This document shows positions 1 through 7,642 of a DNA stretch of 8,722 bases, piece after piece. The DNA is taken from assembly GCA_002421445.1 (NCBI GenBank), contig DIKB01000113.1, positions 1,023-9,744 on the forward strand, in the 5' to 3' direction. The position numbers and the translations under genes were made by a program. This DNA comes from Dehalococcoidia bacterium UBA5629 (lineage in GTDB: Bacteria > Chloroflexota > Dehalococcoidia > GIF9 > UBA5629). Position 1 is the first letter of the stretch; each line of letters begins with the position of its first letter. The notes under the pieces are model-generated. The model was not told the origin of the DNA and did no database searches. It saw only the letters and a list, made by a program, of their open reading frames with translations.

Positions 1-1208
1 GCGGGCAGCAGGCTGGTGATCTGTGCCAGATCAAGGTTAACTTTTCCCCGCATCGCTTTGATTGCACTCATGGTGTCCTGTACGAATTTATCGGTTGCTT
101 TTAAGGCATCAATTTGTCCCTGCATCTGTTTTGTCCAGGCATTGATGATCCGTGTATTCTCAACTTGAACCTCGGTCTGTGCAAGTCGACTCTGCAATTC
201 AGAGGTTCTGGCGACTGCCTGCTGCGTTATTAGTATCATCGGAACGATGATGACTGCGGCGATTCCGAGGACTATCCATGGCACAATATCCGCAATCGGG
301 CGCGGTTTCGGCAGATATATTTTAGGAGTGGTGTCCAGATTGACCCTCAGGGGAATTTTGCTGTCCTTGATCTGTCTGAGTGCCAGACCGATGGGAATAG
401 CATATTCTGATTGTTGGAAATCTGCCGGAGCATCCAGCCATCGCGGTAATGGTTTCACTGTGTAGCTCAGCGTTTGTTCCAGCATCTCGAATTTATCACC
501 GCTGACAAACGCGGCGGTGCTGGAAGTGAGAGGATTGTCCTTATGTGCGGAATTGTAGAATGATATTGTTCTGTCCAATTCCTCTTTTATAATTGTTGCT
601 TTATCCGATTGTGCTATTTCTCCAGAGGGAAAAGGCACACTGCGAAGTAACTGGGGAATGCCATCTATCATGATGACGATATCGAAGCTGAGCGGCTGAA
701 CGTTGAGTATAATGGCATTTTTTTCATCGGCAGTACGTGCGATTGCCAGCGGCGTGATATCCATACCGCGTAATTGCAGTCCGGAAAGCTGTAATGTTGC
801 CAGAATTGAATCCACCGTGGTGCGTGGAACTCCGACCATGCACAACAGCGTTTCCGTATCGGATATATCTATCATTTGCCATGAGGTATACAGTTCATCG
901 AGCGCTATGGGCATCGCCCGCTCCAGTTCGTGGCTGGCTGCTTCGTTTGCCAGGTTTTTTTCGATATGCGGAAGGCTGGCAACACGGTAGATAGCATGGA
1001 TACCATTAATGCTGGTGATGACCTCTCTATCGCCGAAGTGTTCGTTTGTCAGAAGGTCTCTGATCTGACGGCTCACCCCCTCTTTATCAATGACAATGCC
1101 GTTCTCAACCATAGCCGGCTCAAGCGATATGGTGGCCGCTTTTTCCACGTGTTTCTCTGCAAACTGCAGGATTCTTATTCGAGTATCTTCTATATCGATT
1201 GTAAGCAT
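1..1208 (-). CDS. pilM: PilM-PilN fusion, pilus alignment complex protein (partial, C-terminus beyond window)
   Basis: The reading frame is open from an ATG at 1208 to the left edge (402 codons seen). Residues 1-285 follow the PilM actin-like layout: an N-terminal strand MLTIDIEDTRIRILQF, a segment like the usual PilM 'LxPxxVxxGxIxD' (EPAMVENGIVID, 30-41), and a second phosphate-type strand pair near 175-195. A proline-rich linker (PKIYLPKPRPI, 295-305) leads to one membrane helix at about 307-327, then a charged, probably coiled-coil segment resembling PilN. PilM is normally a separate cytoplasmic protein that binds the N-terminal tail of PilN, so here the pair appears fused. The usual DxGxxxxK phosphate loop is degenerate (D5-I-E-D-T-R-I-R12), so ATP binding is doubtful. 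The gene starts 10 bp after the PilO-like stop, with a poor ribosome site. The PilM/PilN assignment is from fold pattern, spacing and context. Confidence 0.8.
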   Translation of the reverse strand, partial: MLTIDIEDTRIRILQFAEKHVEKAATISLEPAMVENGIVIDKEGVSRQIRDLLTNEHFGDREVITSINGIHAIYRVASLPHIEKNLANEAASHELERAMPIALDELYTSWQMIDISDTETLLCMVGVPRTTVDSILATLQLSGLQLRGMDITPLAIARTADEKNAIILNVQPLSFDIVIMIDGIPQLLRSVPFPSGEIAQSDKATIIKEELDRTISFYNSAHKDNPLTSSTAAFVSGDKFEMLEQTLSYTVKPLPRWLDAPADFQQSEYAIPIGLALRQIKDSKIPLRVNLDTTPKIYLPKPRPIADIVPWIVLGIAAVIIVPMILITQQAVARTSELQSRLAQTEVQVENTRIINAWTKQMQGQIDALKATDKFVQDTMSAIKAMRGKVNLDLAQITSLLP

Positions 1209-1218
1209 ATCCAGCGCT

Positions 1219-2136
1219 CTATTCGAGGATTTTTATTTCCCATCCGCTTATATTTGCTGTGAGTACCTTGATATAAAATTCGCCATTACCCTTCAAAATG
1301 TCTTTCGTACCGTTGAAGCTGTTGGTTGTCGCTGAAACGGTTTCAAGGTATCTGCCGGTGTTATCTTTTTTGTAGACGAAGAAGCTGAATGCCGCCCATT
1401 TGGGGTCGGTTGGGGCTGCTTTCCAGTCCACACGCCATTGAGGTCTGCTGATCTTAAAAGAGTCAGTTGTTTTATCCTGTTTGTCCGTAAACGTCTGTAT
1501 GGTTTTAGTCGTGATCAATGGCATCTTCTGGTTTGCCGATACTAATTCTTTGCCAAGAATGCTGATGACGATATTTGCGGTATCCCGATCACCTTCTTTT
1601 GCCGCCGGTTTAAAAGCGACTTTTTGAATCGTGGCGGTCGGGAAACGCTGATCGAGATCAAGAAGGAAATTCTGAAATTTCGGTATCTGTCCGGAAAGGT
1701 CTACATCGAACGTGATTGATGGGAAATCAGTATTCGTGGTTCCCACCTTGATTATTTGGGTAGAATAGGAAACCATTGTTTTGGTTATCTCCATCCCGTT
1801 GGTTTTCGCCAGCTCCAGAAACTGATCGATAATCTCGGGGCTCTGGTCGAGATCGGGGAAGGCACTGTTTTTAGAATCGATCCCCCTCCGTGTCTGGATC
1901 AGCAGAGTTTCCAGGTTTGCCTGCTGCACATCGGGAGATTGTTGTCCTCCGGTGGCTTTTTGCAGAATAGCGAGCTGCTGGTTGATCGTATCCTGATTTG
2001 CCGTCTGATCACGATAGATGAGAAACAGCGGGATGAACACAATCAGGAAGATGCCGGCGAATAGCACGGTAAGCAGCGACGAGCTTATCTGCAGCTTCTT
2101 AGGCGATGGTTTGGTTTGTTTATTACGATCTATCAT
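1219..2136 (-). CDS. PilO-like pilus alignment protein with C-terminal beta module
   Basis: 305 aa. A short basic cytoplasmic N-terminus (1-18) is followed by one membrane helix at about 19-41, a predicted coiled coil (about 44-90, QQLAILQK...), and a mixed alpha/beta periplasmic region (about 100-220) containing VDLSGQIPKFQNFLLDLDQ, a strand-helix pattern typical of PilO/GspM-type ferredoxin-like domains. Residues 224-305 form an apparent extra domain with alternating hydrophobic strands (WRVDW, FSFFVYK, GEFYIKV, GWEIKI), resembling small beta-sandwich modules of exported proteins. PilO family proteins are usually about 200 aa, so this one is long. The expected role is an inner-membrane partner of PilN linking the pilus motor to the outer parts. 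It lies between the pseudopilins and the PilM-PilN fusion, although the usual order is M-N-O. No clear Shine-Dalgarno precedes the ATG at 2136. The PilO call rests on topology and neighbours more than on sequence. Confidence 0.62.
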   Translation of the reverse strand: MIDRNKQTKPSPKKLQISSSLLTVLFAGIFLIVFIPLFLIYRDQTANQDTINQQLAILQKATGGQQSPDVQQANLETLLIQTRRGIDSKNSAFPDLDQSPEIIDQFLELAKTNGMEITKTMVSYSTQIIKVGTTNTDFPSITFDVDLSGQIPKFQNFLLDLDQRFPTATIQKVAFKPAAKEGDRDTANIVISILGKELVSANQKMPLITTKTIQTFTDKQDKTTDSFKISRPQWRVDWKAAPTDPKWAAFSFFVYKKDNTGRYLETVSATTNSFNGTKDILKGNGEFYIKVLTANISGWEIKILE

Positions 2137-2193
2137 CTATATAAACTATTTGTTTCGGCATTAGAAGTATTTTAGGTGGCCTTATCGTTCTCT

Positions 2194-2222
2194 AGTGTAG
2201 CATGTTGCCAGTCGCATGACCA
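2194..2222 (-). promoter_or_regulatory. Possible internal promoter before the PilO-like gene
   Basis: In the 102-bp gap after the PilX-like gene the minus strand carries TGGTCA (2222-2217), a 17-bp spacer and TACACT (2199-2194) preceded by TGC, an extended -10. The same TGnTACACTA string occurs at the main pilus promoter candidate. Each hexamer matches consensus at only four of six positions, so this is tentative. The gap is the only long one in the operon and has no obvious terminator hairpin. Confidence 0.3.
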
Positions 2223-2238
2223 GATGATTATTATAGCT

Positions 2239-3684
2239 CTATTGTATTGTATATGTACGGATATCAATGGCGCTGACTGTTTGCCCTGAACCTCCGCCGC
2301 CTCCTCCGGGAAGATCGCCGCGTCCTCCAATGCCGGCAAGGTAATAAATGCGGCTGCTGTTTCCTGTGGTCAGGCTTACAGTTCCTATGGCGCAGCCGCA
2401 AAGCATACCATTATTCGATAAAGATACCGATCCCCTTATGGCGTAGAGCACTGCTTCTACCCATCGTGCTCCTGAACCAGATGACCCATAAAGGGAAATG
2501 TTGCCATTGACTGAGACAATGATTGGCAGGTCCAGTGCGACGCTGCTATGCGTTATGGCGTTACCTGTTAAATCGATATTGCTTTCTGCGAGGATAGGGC
2601 TATCCCTGTTAAGATAATACTTTTTGAATGCAGCGTTTCGGTTTCCTGCCATAGCAATATAATCGTTGATATAAAGAATATTTCCAACGTTGATAACGGC
2701 ATTTCTTTCGGTTTTAAAATACCCACCAACATATGCAGTGTTGTCAAAGGTTACGGTATTATCATCGGATATTAAGACGTATCCATTGACCTTGACCGGT
2801 CCAAGGAAGACTACCTTAGCCGAAGACGAGATTGTCAGATTACCATCTACGCACACCGTGTCGCTGAATGTTACTGTACCGTTTCGAGATATACTGAGGT
2901 TGCCGGAAACATGCTCGGCATTTGGGTAGGTTATATTGCCTGACCCTGTGATAGGCCAGTTGCTGCTTTGTGTAACCGGGGGACAGGTTATAGTCATGGC
3001 TTGTGTCTTGCAGTTCTGTGCCCACGTATCGATCTCCGGTGGAGGCAGGAGTGGAGGAGACCCTGGATACTGCTGCCCGGCAATGGTAGAGTTGGAATCT
3101 TTTGTGATCGTGCCAACGGCACTGGCATCGCCGTCCACGTAGCAGCCACCGTAGAGAGTTATGTTGCCTGGAGTGCCACCGGCGTATATATCTGCCGCAA
3201 GGGGGGTATCAGCTTGGACAATGGTGTTACCACCGAATTCAATGTTGCCGCTGAGACCGGTAAGCGCATTATCGAAGATCGTTGCGCCTCCGCTGAAAGT
3301 AAGATCAGCGTCTGATATTATGGTAACGCTGCTGCTGCCATTAGTGGCAGAGGATGTAATTCTGAAAGTAGTTCCATTCAGATTATCTATGGTTATCACC
3401 GGTGTTCTGCCGTTGACGGTATCGGAGAATGGCAGAGGGACCTGTTGTCCTGTAGTTGGCAATGCGAGACTGACATCGTTCTTTATTCGCCAATAAGCAT
3501 ATTCCATGCCGGCGCTTGCTGCATAATTATTTCGATCAACCTCGTCTATTGTCATTGTGGCGATAAGCGATGTCTGGGCGAGCTGGGCGGTGGGAACGAT
3601 AAATAAGCCGCCAAGCAACATCAGAATCAATGCCATTGGCAGGGCAAAGCCCTGTTCAGTTTGTAGTATTCGTTTGATATTCAT
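2239..3684 (-). CDS. Large PilX/GspK-like pseudopilin with beta-solenoid-like body
   Basis: 481 aa. The N-terminus is a class III prepilin leader: EQG12 then FALPMALILMLLGG, a cleavable Gly followed by a hydrophobic helix. The motif AASAGMEYAYWRIKND (55-70) fits the PilX N-terminal family. The mature residue at +5 is Met17, not the usual Glu; loss of Glu5 is known for the tip pseudopilin GspK. From about 130 to 440 the protein is made of short repeating strands with G-N-[IL]-x-[IFL] turns (GNIEF, GNITL, GNLSI, GNLTI, GNISL), suggesting a beta-solenoid like bactofilin or polymer-forming domains. A proline-rich break lies at 208-219. There are six cysteines, including a CGC at 429-431, and a tail with RGD (455-457) and six glycines (460-465). 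An AAAGGT ribosome site (3691-3696) lies 6 bp before the ATG. Likely a minor or tip pilin displayed outside the cell; the exact function is unknown. Confidence 0.78.
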   Translation of the reverse strand: MNIKRILQTEQGFALPMALILMLLGGLFIVPTAQLAQTSLIATMTIDEVDRNNYAASAGMEYAYWRIKNDVSLALPTTGQQVPLPFSDTVNGRTPVITIDNLNGTTFRITSSATNGSSSVTIISDADLTFSGGATIFDNALTGLSGNIEFGGNTIVQADTPLAADIYAGGTPGNITLYGGCYVDGDASAVGTITKDSNSTIAGQQYPGSPPLLPPPEIDTWAQNCKTQAMTITCPPVTQSSNWPITGSGNITYPNAEHVSGNLSISRNGTVTFSDTVCVDGNLTISSSAKVVFLGPVKVNGYVLISDDNTVTFDNTAYVGGYFKTERNAVINVGNILYINDYIAMAGNRNAAFKKYYLNRDSPILAESNIDLTGNAITHSSVALDLPIIVSVNGNISLYGSSGSGARWVEAVLYAIRGSVSLSNNGMLCGCAIGTVSLTTGNSSRIYYLAGIGGRGDLPGGGGGGSGQTVSAIDIRTYTIQ

Positions 3685-3705
3685 TATTTTACCTTTATGG
3701 TTTTA

Positions 3706-4239
3706 CTATGGTGATGGCGCACGCTGTGTTGCGTTGTATTTCCTCATTACTGTCGTTGTACCCATAATTGCGGCAACCTGAAATGAGAGATCATGATTCA
3801 GATAGCTGATAATTTTAGTGCTGTTTGTCGGATCGCTGATTGGGTTATAGTAGACGTATTCCGATATCATAGTAATTTCCCCTGATGTCCCAGTGCGCAA
3901 AAGTTTTTTCATGCCGTTATCCATGTCTTCAAACCGATAGGTTATTGTGACATTAGCTGAGCCAACGACTGCCAGTGTCAGTTTGAGAAATTCTCCGGCA
4001 CCGGTGGGTGCGGTATCAATTTCTTGCGCAGTCTGTACGTCTCGAGAGATTGAAAGACCGGCTGCTTGTACCTGCCGCAGCGTTATTATTTGGTTGTTGG
4101 TCTGCGGCGTATTATTCATAATAGTGAATGTTGTCATAGCCATCATGCCACCGAGAAAGCTCATTATGCCCATAACTACGATCATTTCAATGAGAGTGAA
4201 TCCCCTGTCGTTATTTATCAATAATTGAATTGTCTTCAT
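3706..4239 (-). CDS. Type IV prepilin-like protein (PilW/PilJ-position minor pilin)
   Basis: 177 aa with a textbook class III signal: basic/polar leader MKTIQLLINNDRG13, cleavage before Phe14, then FTLIEMIVVMGIMSFLGGMM with Glu18 at mature position +5, which is needed for methylation and helix packing in pilins. The globular part (about 45-177) is polar and beta-rich, with the strand pattern ANVTITYRFED and a C-terminal QVAAIMGTTTVMRKYNATQR. No cysteine pair of a D-region is present. The start lies 5 bp after the PilV-like stop and the stop lies 21 bp before the PilX-like gene, so translation is probably coupled. It needs a prepilin peptidase that is not encoded here. It could be a minor pilin (PilW type) or the major subunit; position among V-W-X-like genes favours minor pilin. 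Confidence 0.85.
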   Translation of the reverse strand: MKTIQLLINNDRGFTLIEMIVVMGIMSFLGGMMAMTTFTIMNNTPQTNNQIITLRQVQAAGLSISRDVQTAQEIDTAPTGAGEFLKLTLAVVGSANVTITYRFEDMDNGMKKLLRTGTSGEITMISEYVYYNPISDPTNSTKIISYLNHDLSFQVAAIMGTTTVMRKYNATQRAPSP

Positions 4240-4244
4240 GATAC

Positions 4245-4679
4245 TTATCTGTTCATCTTATAATCTTCAAATATTAGAATGGTTGTGCCACCATGTGTCA
4301 CGGCAACTGTAATCTTCTGTAATCCATCGTCATTGGCGGTGCCGTCCGTTTTAGGGTCGAGGCGTTGCGGCGTGATGATCAGATCATAGCCTGTCGGTAT
4401 ATCACCGGCGGCAAGTTTCTGATACTGTGGTGGATTATTTATGCTGTCGTATGACTGGCTACGTATACATTCCAACTGGCTTTTTCCTAAGCTTTCTGCG
4501 ATCACCCTGTCCTGATGGACTAACGTTGCGATTGATGTGGTTTGCATGGCGCCGAGAAATGCTACTGTGACTATGCCGGCGATCGCAAGAGCGGTCAGCG
4601 TCTCTATCAGAGATATACCGCGGTCGTCTTTAAGATATTGCGCGATAGTAGCGAAAATGCCGGATGATGTTCTGCTCAT
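4245..4679 (-). CDS. PilV-like minor prepilin
   Basis: 144 aa. The leader is 21 residues ending DDRG21, cleaved before Ile22, then ISLIETLTALAIAGIVTVAFLGAM with Glu26 at mature +5. The pattern G-[IF]-S-L-I-E-[TV]-L-x-A-L-A-I is characteristic of PilV/GspI-type pseudopilins. The following ESLGKSQLECIRSQSY (82-97) matches the usual 'A..la...lE.i.....y' segment of this group. The C-terminal part is a short beta domain ending VAVTHGGTTILIFEDYKMNR. The ATG lies 2 bp after the pilC stop and 5 bp before the next gene, a tightly packed unit. Expected to join the priming complex at the pilus tip with the next two gene products. PilV versus GspI cannot be settled from sequence alone. Confidence 0.85.
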   Translation of the reverse strand: MSRTSSGIFATIAQYLKDDRGISLIETLTALAIAGIVTVAFLGAMQTTSIATLVHQDRVIAESLGKSQLECIRSQSYDSINNPPQYQKLAAGDIPTGYDLIITPQRLDPKTDGTANDDGLQKITVAVTHGGTTILIFEDYKMNR

Positions 4680-4681
4680 TC

Positions 4682-5893
4682 CTATCTTCCCCCGATCAAG
4701 TTGAGGCTTGAATAGAGCGGCATGAAAATAGAGAGCGCCAGGAATCCGACTGCTATGCCGATGATTATCGTCATAATTGGTTCGATCATGCTGACAAGTG
4801 TCTGAGTTCTGCCGTCGGCTTCCATCTCGTAGTTTTCAGCAACGGTTATCAATGTATTATCGAGCGTTCCTGTTGCCTCGCCGACCTTGACCATCTCTAC
4901 CATGAGGGGTAAAAATACCTTTCTTTTTCTCATCGGCGCTGACAGTCCTTCCCCTTTGAGCATGTCCTTTTCCACTGCGTTCAATGCCAGTGTTACGACG
5001 ACGTTGCCGCTCGATTGCGCTGTGAGGGTCATGATTTCCGGTAAGGGTAGGCCTGCCCTGAATAGCAGAGACATGTTGCGGGAACATCGGGCGAGCTCCG
5101 TGAGTAAATACAATCGGCCCACTACAGGCAGCTTTAACATGAGCAAATCACGGTAGTAGCGGCCGGAAACGGATTTGCTGTACAGATATGCCAGCAGCAC
5201 AAGTGCTAACAGGGCGATGCTAACATAAAGTCCGTATGAATTCATGAATCCTACGACAGCCAGGAGAAGTTTGGTCGTTATCGGCAGTTCTCCTCCCAGT
5301 TGTGTGAACATGTTGACGATCGGTGGGAGAACTACGGTGGTCATAAGGATACCGACAAGGATTCCCACGCAGACGACAATGGCAGGATACGTAAGTGCGG
5401 TCTTCAATTTTGATATGGTTGCGTTTTGCCTTTCAGCATAGATTGCAAGGCTTCTCAACACACCTTCAAGACCGCCGGTTTGTTCTCCGACGGCAACCAT
5501 TTTCTGATAGATTCTGGAGAAAACGTGAGGATGTTTGGACAGCGCGACGGAGAGAGCGCTGCCGCTGCGGAGGTCAGTGATGACTTGAATGAGCGATTTT
5601 CTCAATACCGCGTCATTTACCTGAGCTTGCAGCAATTCAAGGCTCTGGACGATGCCGAGACCTGATTCCAATAGCAGCGCGAGCTGCTTGGAAAATAGGA
5701 TCATTTCAGAGGATTTTACGTTTCCCTGGAAAAAATTGCTTAAATCAGGGAGGAAAGGGGTTATTACCTTGAGACTAACGAGTTTATAGCCGATGTTGGA
5801 GAGCATATCCTGCGCCGTGGCTTCATCGACGGCTGATATCGTTCCCTTAATCAGTTGTTTATCCCTGGTATAGCCTACATACGTGAACTGCAT
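4682..5893 (-). CDS. pilC: Type IV pilus inner-membrane platform protein PilC/GspF
   Basis: 403 aa, the normal family length. A short N-terminal domain (1-50, FTYVGYTRDKQLIKGTI) is followed by two copies of the GspF domain at about 63-185 and 265-390. Each copy carries the family signature G-E-x-T-G-x-L (GEQTGGL 136-142 and GEATGTL 338-344). Membrane helices are at about 167-191, 215-237 and 369-390. PilC sits in the inner membrane, contacts the hexameric PilB ATPase from the cytoplasmic side and is thought to rotate to insert pilin subunits. The start is supported by an AGGAG site (5903-5907) 9 bp upstream. The gene lies 32 bp after pilB and only 2 bp before the PilV-like gene. PilC rather than GspF is preferred because PilM/N/O-like genes follow. 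Confidence 0.96.
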   Translation of the reverse strand: MQFTYVGYTRDKQLIKGTISAVDEATAQDMLSNIGYKLVSLKVITPFLPDLSNFFQGNVKSSEMILFSKQLALLLESGLGIVQSLELLQAQVNDAVLRKSLIQVITDLRSGSALSVALSKHPHVFSRIYQKMVAVGEQTGGLEGVLRSLAIYAERQNATISKLKTALTYPAIVVCVGILVGILMTTVVLPPIVNMFTQLGGELPITTKLLLAVVGFMNSYGLYVSIALLALVLLAYLYSKSVSGRYYRDLLMLKLPVVGRLYLLTELARCSRNMSLLFRAGLPLPEIMTLTAQSSGNVVVTLALNAVEKDMLKGEGLSAPMRKRKVFLPLMVEMVKVGEATGTLDNTLITVAENYEMEADGRTQTLVSMIEPIMTIIIGIAVGFLALSIFMPLYSSLNLIGGR

Positions 5894-5925
5894 AACTAAC
5901 GGCTCCTATTGTTTCCTGCTCTTAC

Positions 5926-7521
5926 TTATTCAATTGTATACACATTACGCAAAACTTCATAGGGAGTGGTGATACCAAGCTTTGCTTTTGCCATACCATC
6001 GCGCGCCAGCGTCACCATACCATCCTGTATTGCCTGCCATTTTAGCTCAGTGATGCCGACGCCGCCAATTATCATTCTTCTGATCTCATCTGATATGCGC
6101 AGTATCTCAAAAACGCCTGTCCTGCCGAGGTATCCCGTGTAAGCGCAGGCTTTGCAGCCGGCACCATAGGAGAATTCGCTTCTATCTTCGCCGGTTTCTC
6201 GTTTGTAAGCCATCTGCTCATGTACCGGCACGGTGATAGTACGTGCGCAGTGCGGACATACTTTCCTCACCATGCGCTGCGCAACAATGCCGACGATTGA
6301 TGAGCAGATGAGAAACGGTTCTACGCCCAGATCAATCATTCTATAAAGGACGCCTACAGTATCATTGGCGTGTACCGATGATAGAACAAGATGACCGGTG
6401 AGGGCTGATTGCACGGCGATCTGAGCTGTTTCGCTATCTCTGATCTCGCCGACGAGGATGATATCGGGATCGAGCCTGACAATCGATCTCAGAGCGTTGG
6501 CAAAGGTCAATCCGGCTTTGATATTCACCTGTATCTGGTTCATACCGGCGAAGTGGTATTCGACGGGGTCTTCCGTTGTGATGATGTTTTTATTATCCTT
6601 GTCCATCGAGTTGAGAGCGGCGTACAACGTCGTTGTTTTGCCGGCACCGGTCGGACCGCTGACGAGCACCATGCCATATGGCACCTTGAGCATATCTTCA
6701 AATCTCTTCTGGAGTTCCGGCAGGAAACCGATCTGGGAGAGCGCCATAGCTGCCAGGGTTTTATCAAGGAGGCGGAGCACAGCCATCTCTCCATGGATGG
6801 TGTTTATCGTGGCGACACGTACATCGATCGGTCTTCCCTTCGCTTGTATTGAGAACTGCCCATCCTGTGGTCGCAGGTGATCTGCGATATTCATACCTGA
6901 AAGTATTTTGATACGCGAGATCAGCGGGCCGTGTACATTGGCGGGTAGCATGCTTACCGTATGCATAAGGCCGTCAATGCGATAGCGGACGCGGAGCTTA
7001 CTCTCATCGGGTTCAATGTGGATATCCGATGCGCGTGATTTCACCGCCTCGTTAATGATCAGTGTAAGCGCACGGGCGATCGGTGAATCATCGGTTAACT
7101 CGCTACCCATCTCCTCCCGTGCCAGCGCTTCCGGTGTTGATGTGATCAACCCGAACTGTTTGGCTATATCGCCCAACGCTTTATAGTTAAAATCGATTGC
7201 ATTCTGAATGTCGTTTGCCGTTGCCGGCACCGGCACAATTCTCTTTTTCGTCCTGGCTGCCAGTGCTGTGATCGTCAGGATATCATCAGGGTCTGCCATA
7301 GCGACCCTGAGTGTATTACCTTCGATGGAGAGTGGCACCGCACGGTATTTTCTGGCCAGTTCTTCGGGGATAAGTTGCAATGCCTCTGGTGATGGGGTCT
7401 GGGTGAGCATGTTCAGACGGCCGATATCCGGCCCGGCACCTTTTGTCTCTTGCGAGACTTCTGCCAGCAGCTTATCCGATATCTTTTTATAATCGTCTAC
7501 CATTGTCTTTTCCTTGATCAT
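5926..7521 (-). CDS. pilB: Type IV pilus assembly ATPase PilB/GspE
   Basis: 531 aa, first gene of the operon. The N-terminal GspE_N domain spans about 40-120 (EELARKYRAVPLSIEGNTLRV...). The core ATPase shows ASDIHIEP (164-171), RIDG (181-184), Walker A GPTGAGKTTT (289-298), Asp box TEDPVEY (316-322), Walker B ILVGEIRD (355-362) and His box GHLVLSSVHAND (376-387). Two CxxC pairs (C422/C425 and C456/C459) form the zinc-binding site found in extension ATPases of the GspE/PilB group and absent from PilT. All catalytic motifs are intact. The hexameric cytoplasmic motor uses ATP to drive pilin assembly through PilC. Start 7521 has GGAGGT (7532-7537) 10 bp upstream; a second ATG at 7503 has AAGGA 7 bp upstream and is a real alternative. 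Upstream lies a long repeat-bearing regulatory region. Confidence 0.97.
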   Translation of the reverse strand: MIKEKTMVDDYKKISDKLLAEVSQETKGAGPDIGRLNMLTQTPSPEALQLIPEELARKYRAVPLSIEGNTLRVAMADPDDILTITALAARTKKRIVPVPATANDIQNAIDFNYKALGDIAKQFGLITSTPEALAREEMGSELTDDSPIARALTLIINEAVKSRASDIHIEPDESKLRVRYRIDGLMHTVSMLPANVHGPLISRIKILSGMNIADHLRPQDGQFSIQAKGRPIDVRVATINTIHGEMAVLRLLDKTLAAMALSQIGFLPELQKRFEDMLKVPYGMVLVSGPTGAGKTTTLYAALNSMDKDNKNIITTEDPVEYHFAGMNQIQVNIKAGLTFANALRSIVRLDPDIILVGEIRDSETAQIAVQSALTGHLVLSSVHANDTVGVLYRMIDLGVEPFLICSSIVGIVAQRMVRKVCPHCARTITVPVHEQMAYKRETGEDRSEFSYGAGCKACAYTGYLGRTGVFEILRISDEIRRMIIGGVGITELKWQAIQDGMVTLARDGMAKAKLGITTPYEVLRNVYTIE

Positions 7522-7531
7522 TACCAGATCA

Positions 7532-7537
7532 ACCTCC
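7532..7537 (-). promoter_or_regulatory. Ribosome binding site of pilB
   Basis: GGAGGT on the minus strand, 10 bp from ATG 7521. It is the strongest Shine-Dalgarno match near the gene and favours the upstream start over ATG 7503, although the spacing is slightly long. Confidence 0.65.
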
Positions 7538-7551
7538 AGTTTAATCCAGTC

Positions 7552-7590
7552 GCAGCGAATTTACTATACGTAATCTCCGGTTTGCGCTGC
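7552..7590 (-). other. Possible stem-loop in the pilB leader
   Basis: GCAGCG and CGCTGC (7552-7557 and 7585-7590) are perfect 6-bp complementary arms around a 27-nt loop, which itself contains TTAC (7561-7564) and GTAA (7570-7573). It falls between the candidate transcription start and the ribosome site of pilB. The long loop makes it only moderately convincing; no known riboswitch family is recognised. Confidence 0.3.
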
Positions 7591-7614
7591 ACTTCTATTA
7601 CCATTTCTACGAGT

Positions 7615-7623
7615 AGTGTAACA
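7615..7623 (-). promoter_or_regulatory. Candidate extended -10 promoter of the pilus operon
   Basis: On the minus strand the sequence is TGTTACACT, fitting the extended -10 form TGnTAnAnT. At 16-18 bp upstream there is no hexamer resembling TTGACA (the 17-bp position reads CGAGAA). The start of transcription would be near 7608, leaving an 87-nt leader before pilB. The first exact repeat unit of the GTAAACA array lies at about -35, the place where an activator would sit. The motif is seen; promoter function is inferred. Confidence 0.45.
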
Positions 7624-7642
7624 AAGGAATGTAAAAATTCTC

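Noticed and set aside
6409..6880. Open frames of about 140 codons on the plus strand opposite the pilB catalytic region
   Set aside because: They are antisense to intact Walker and zinc motifs of pilB, have no family resemblance and are explained by codon bias of the real gene.
4245..7521. A classical type II secretion operon (gspE-gspF-gspI)
   Set aside because: PilX-like and PilM/PilN/PilO-like genes follow, and no secretin or GspC/L/M set is seen; a pilus system fits better, though the two cannot be fully separated from this window.
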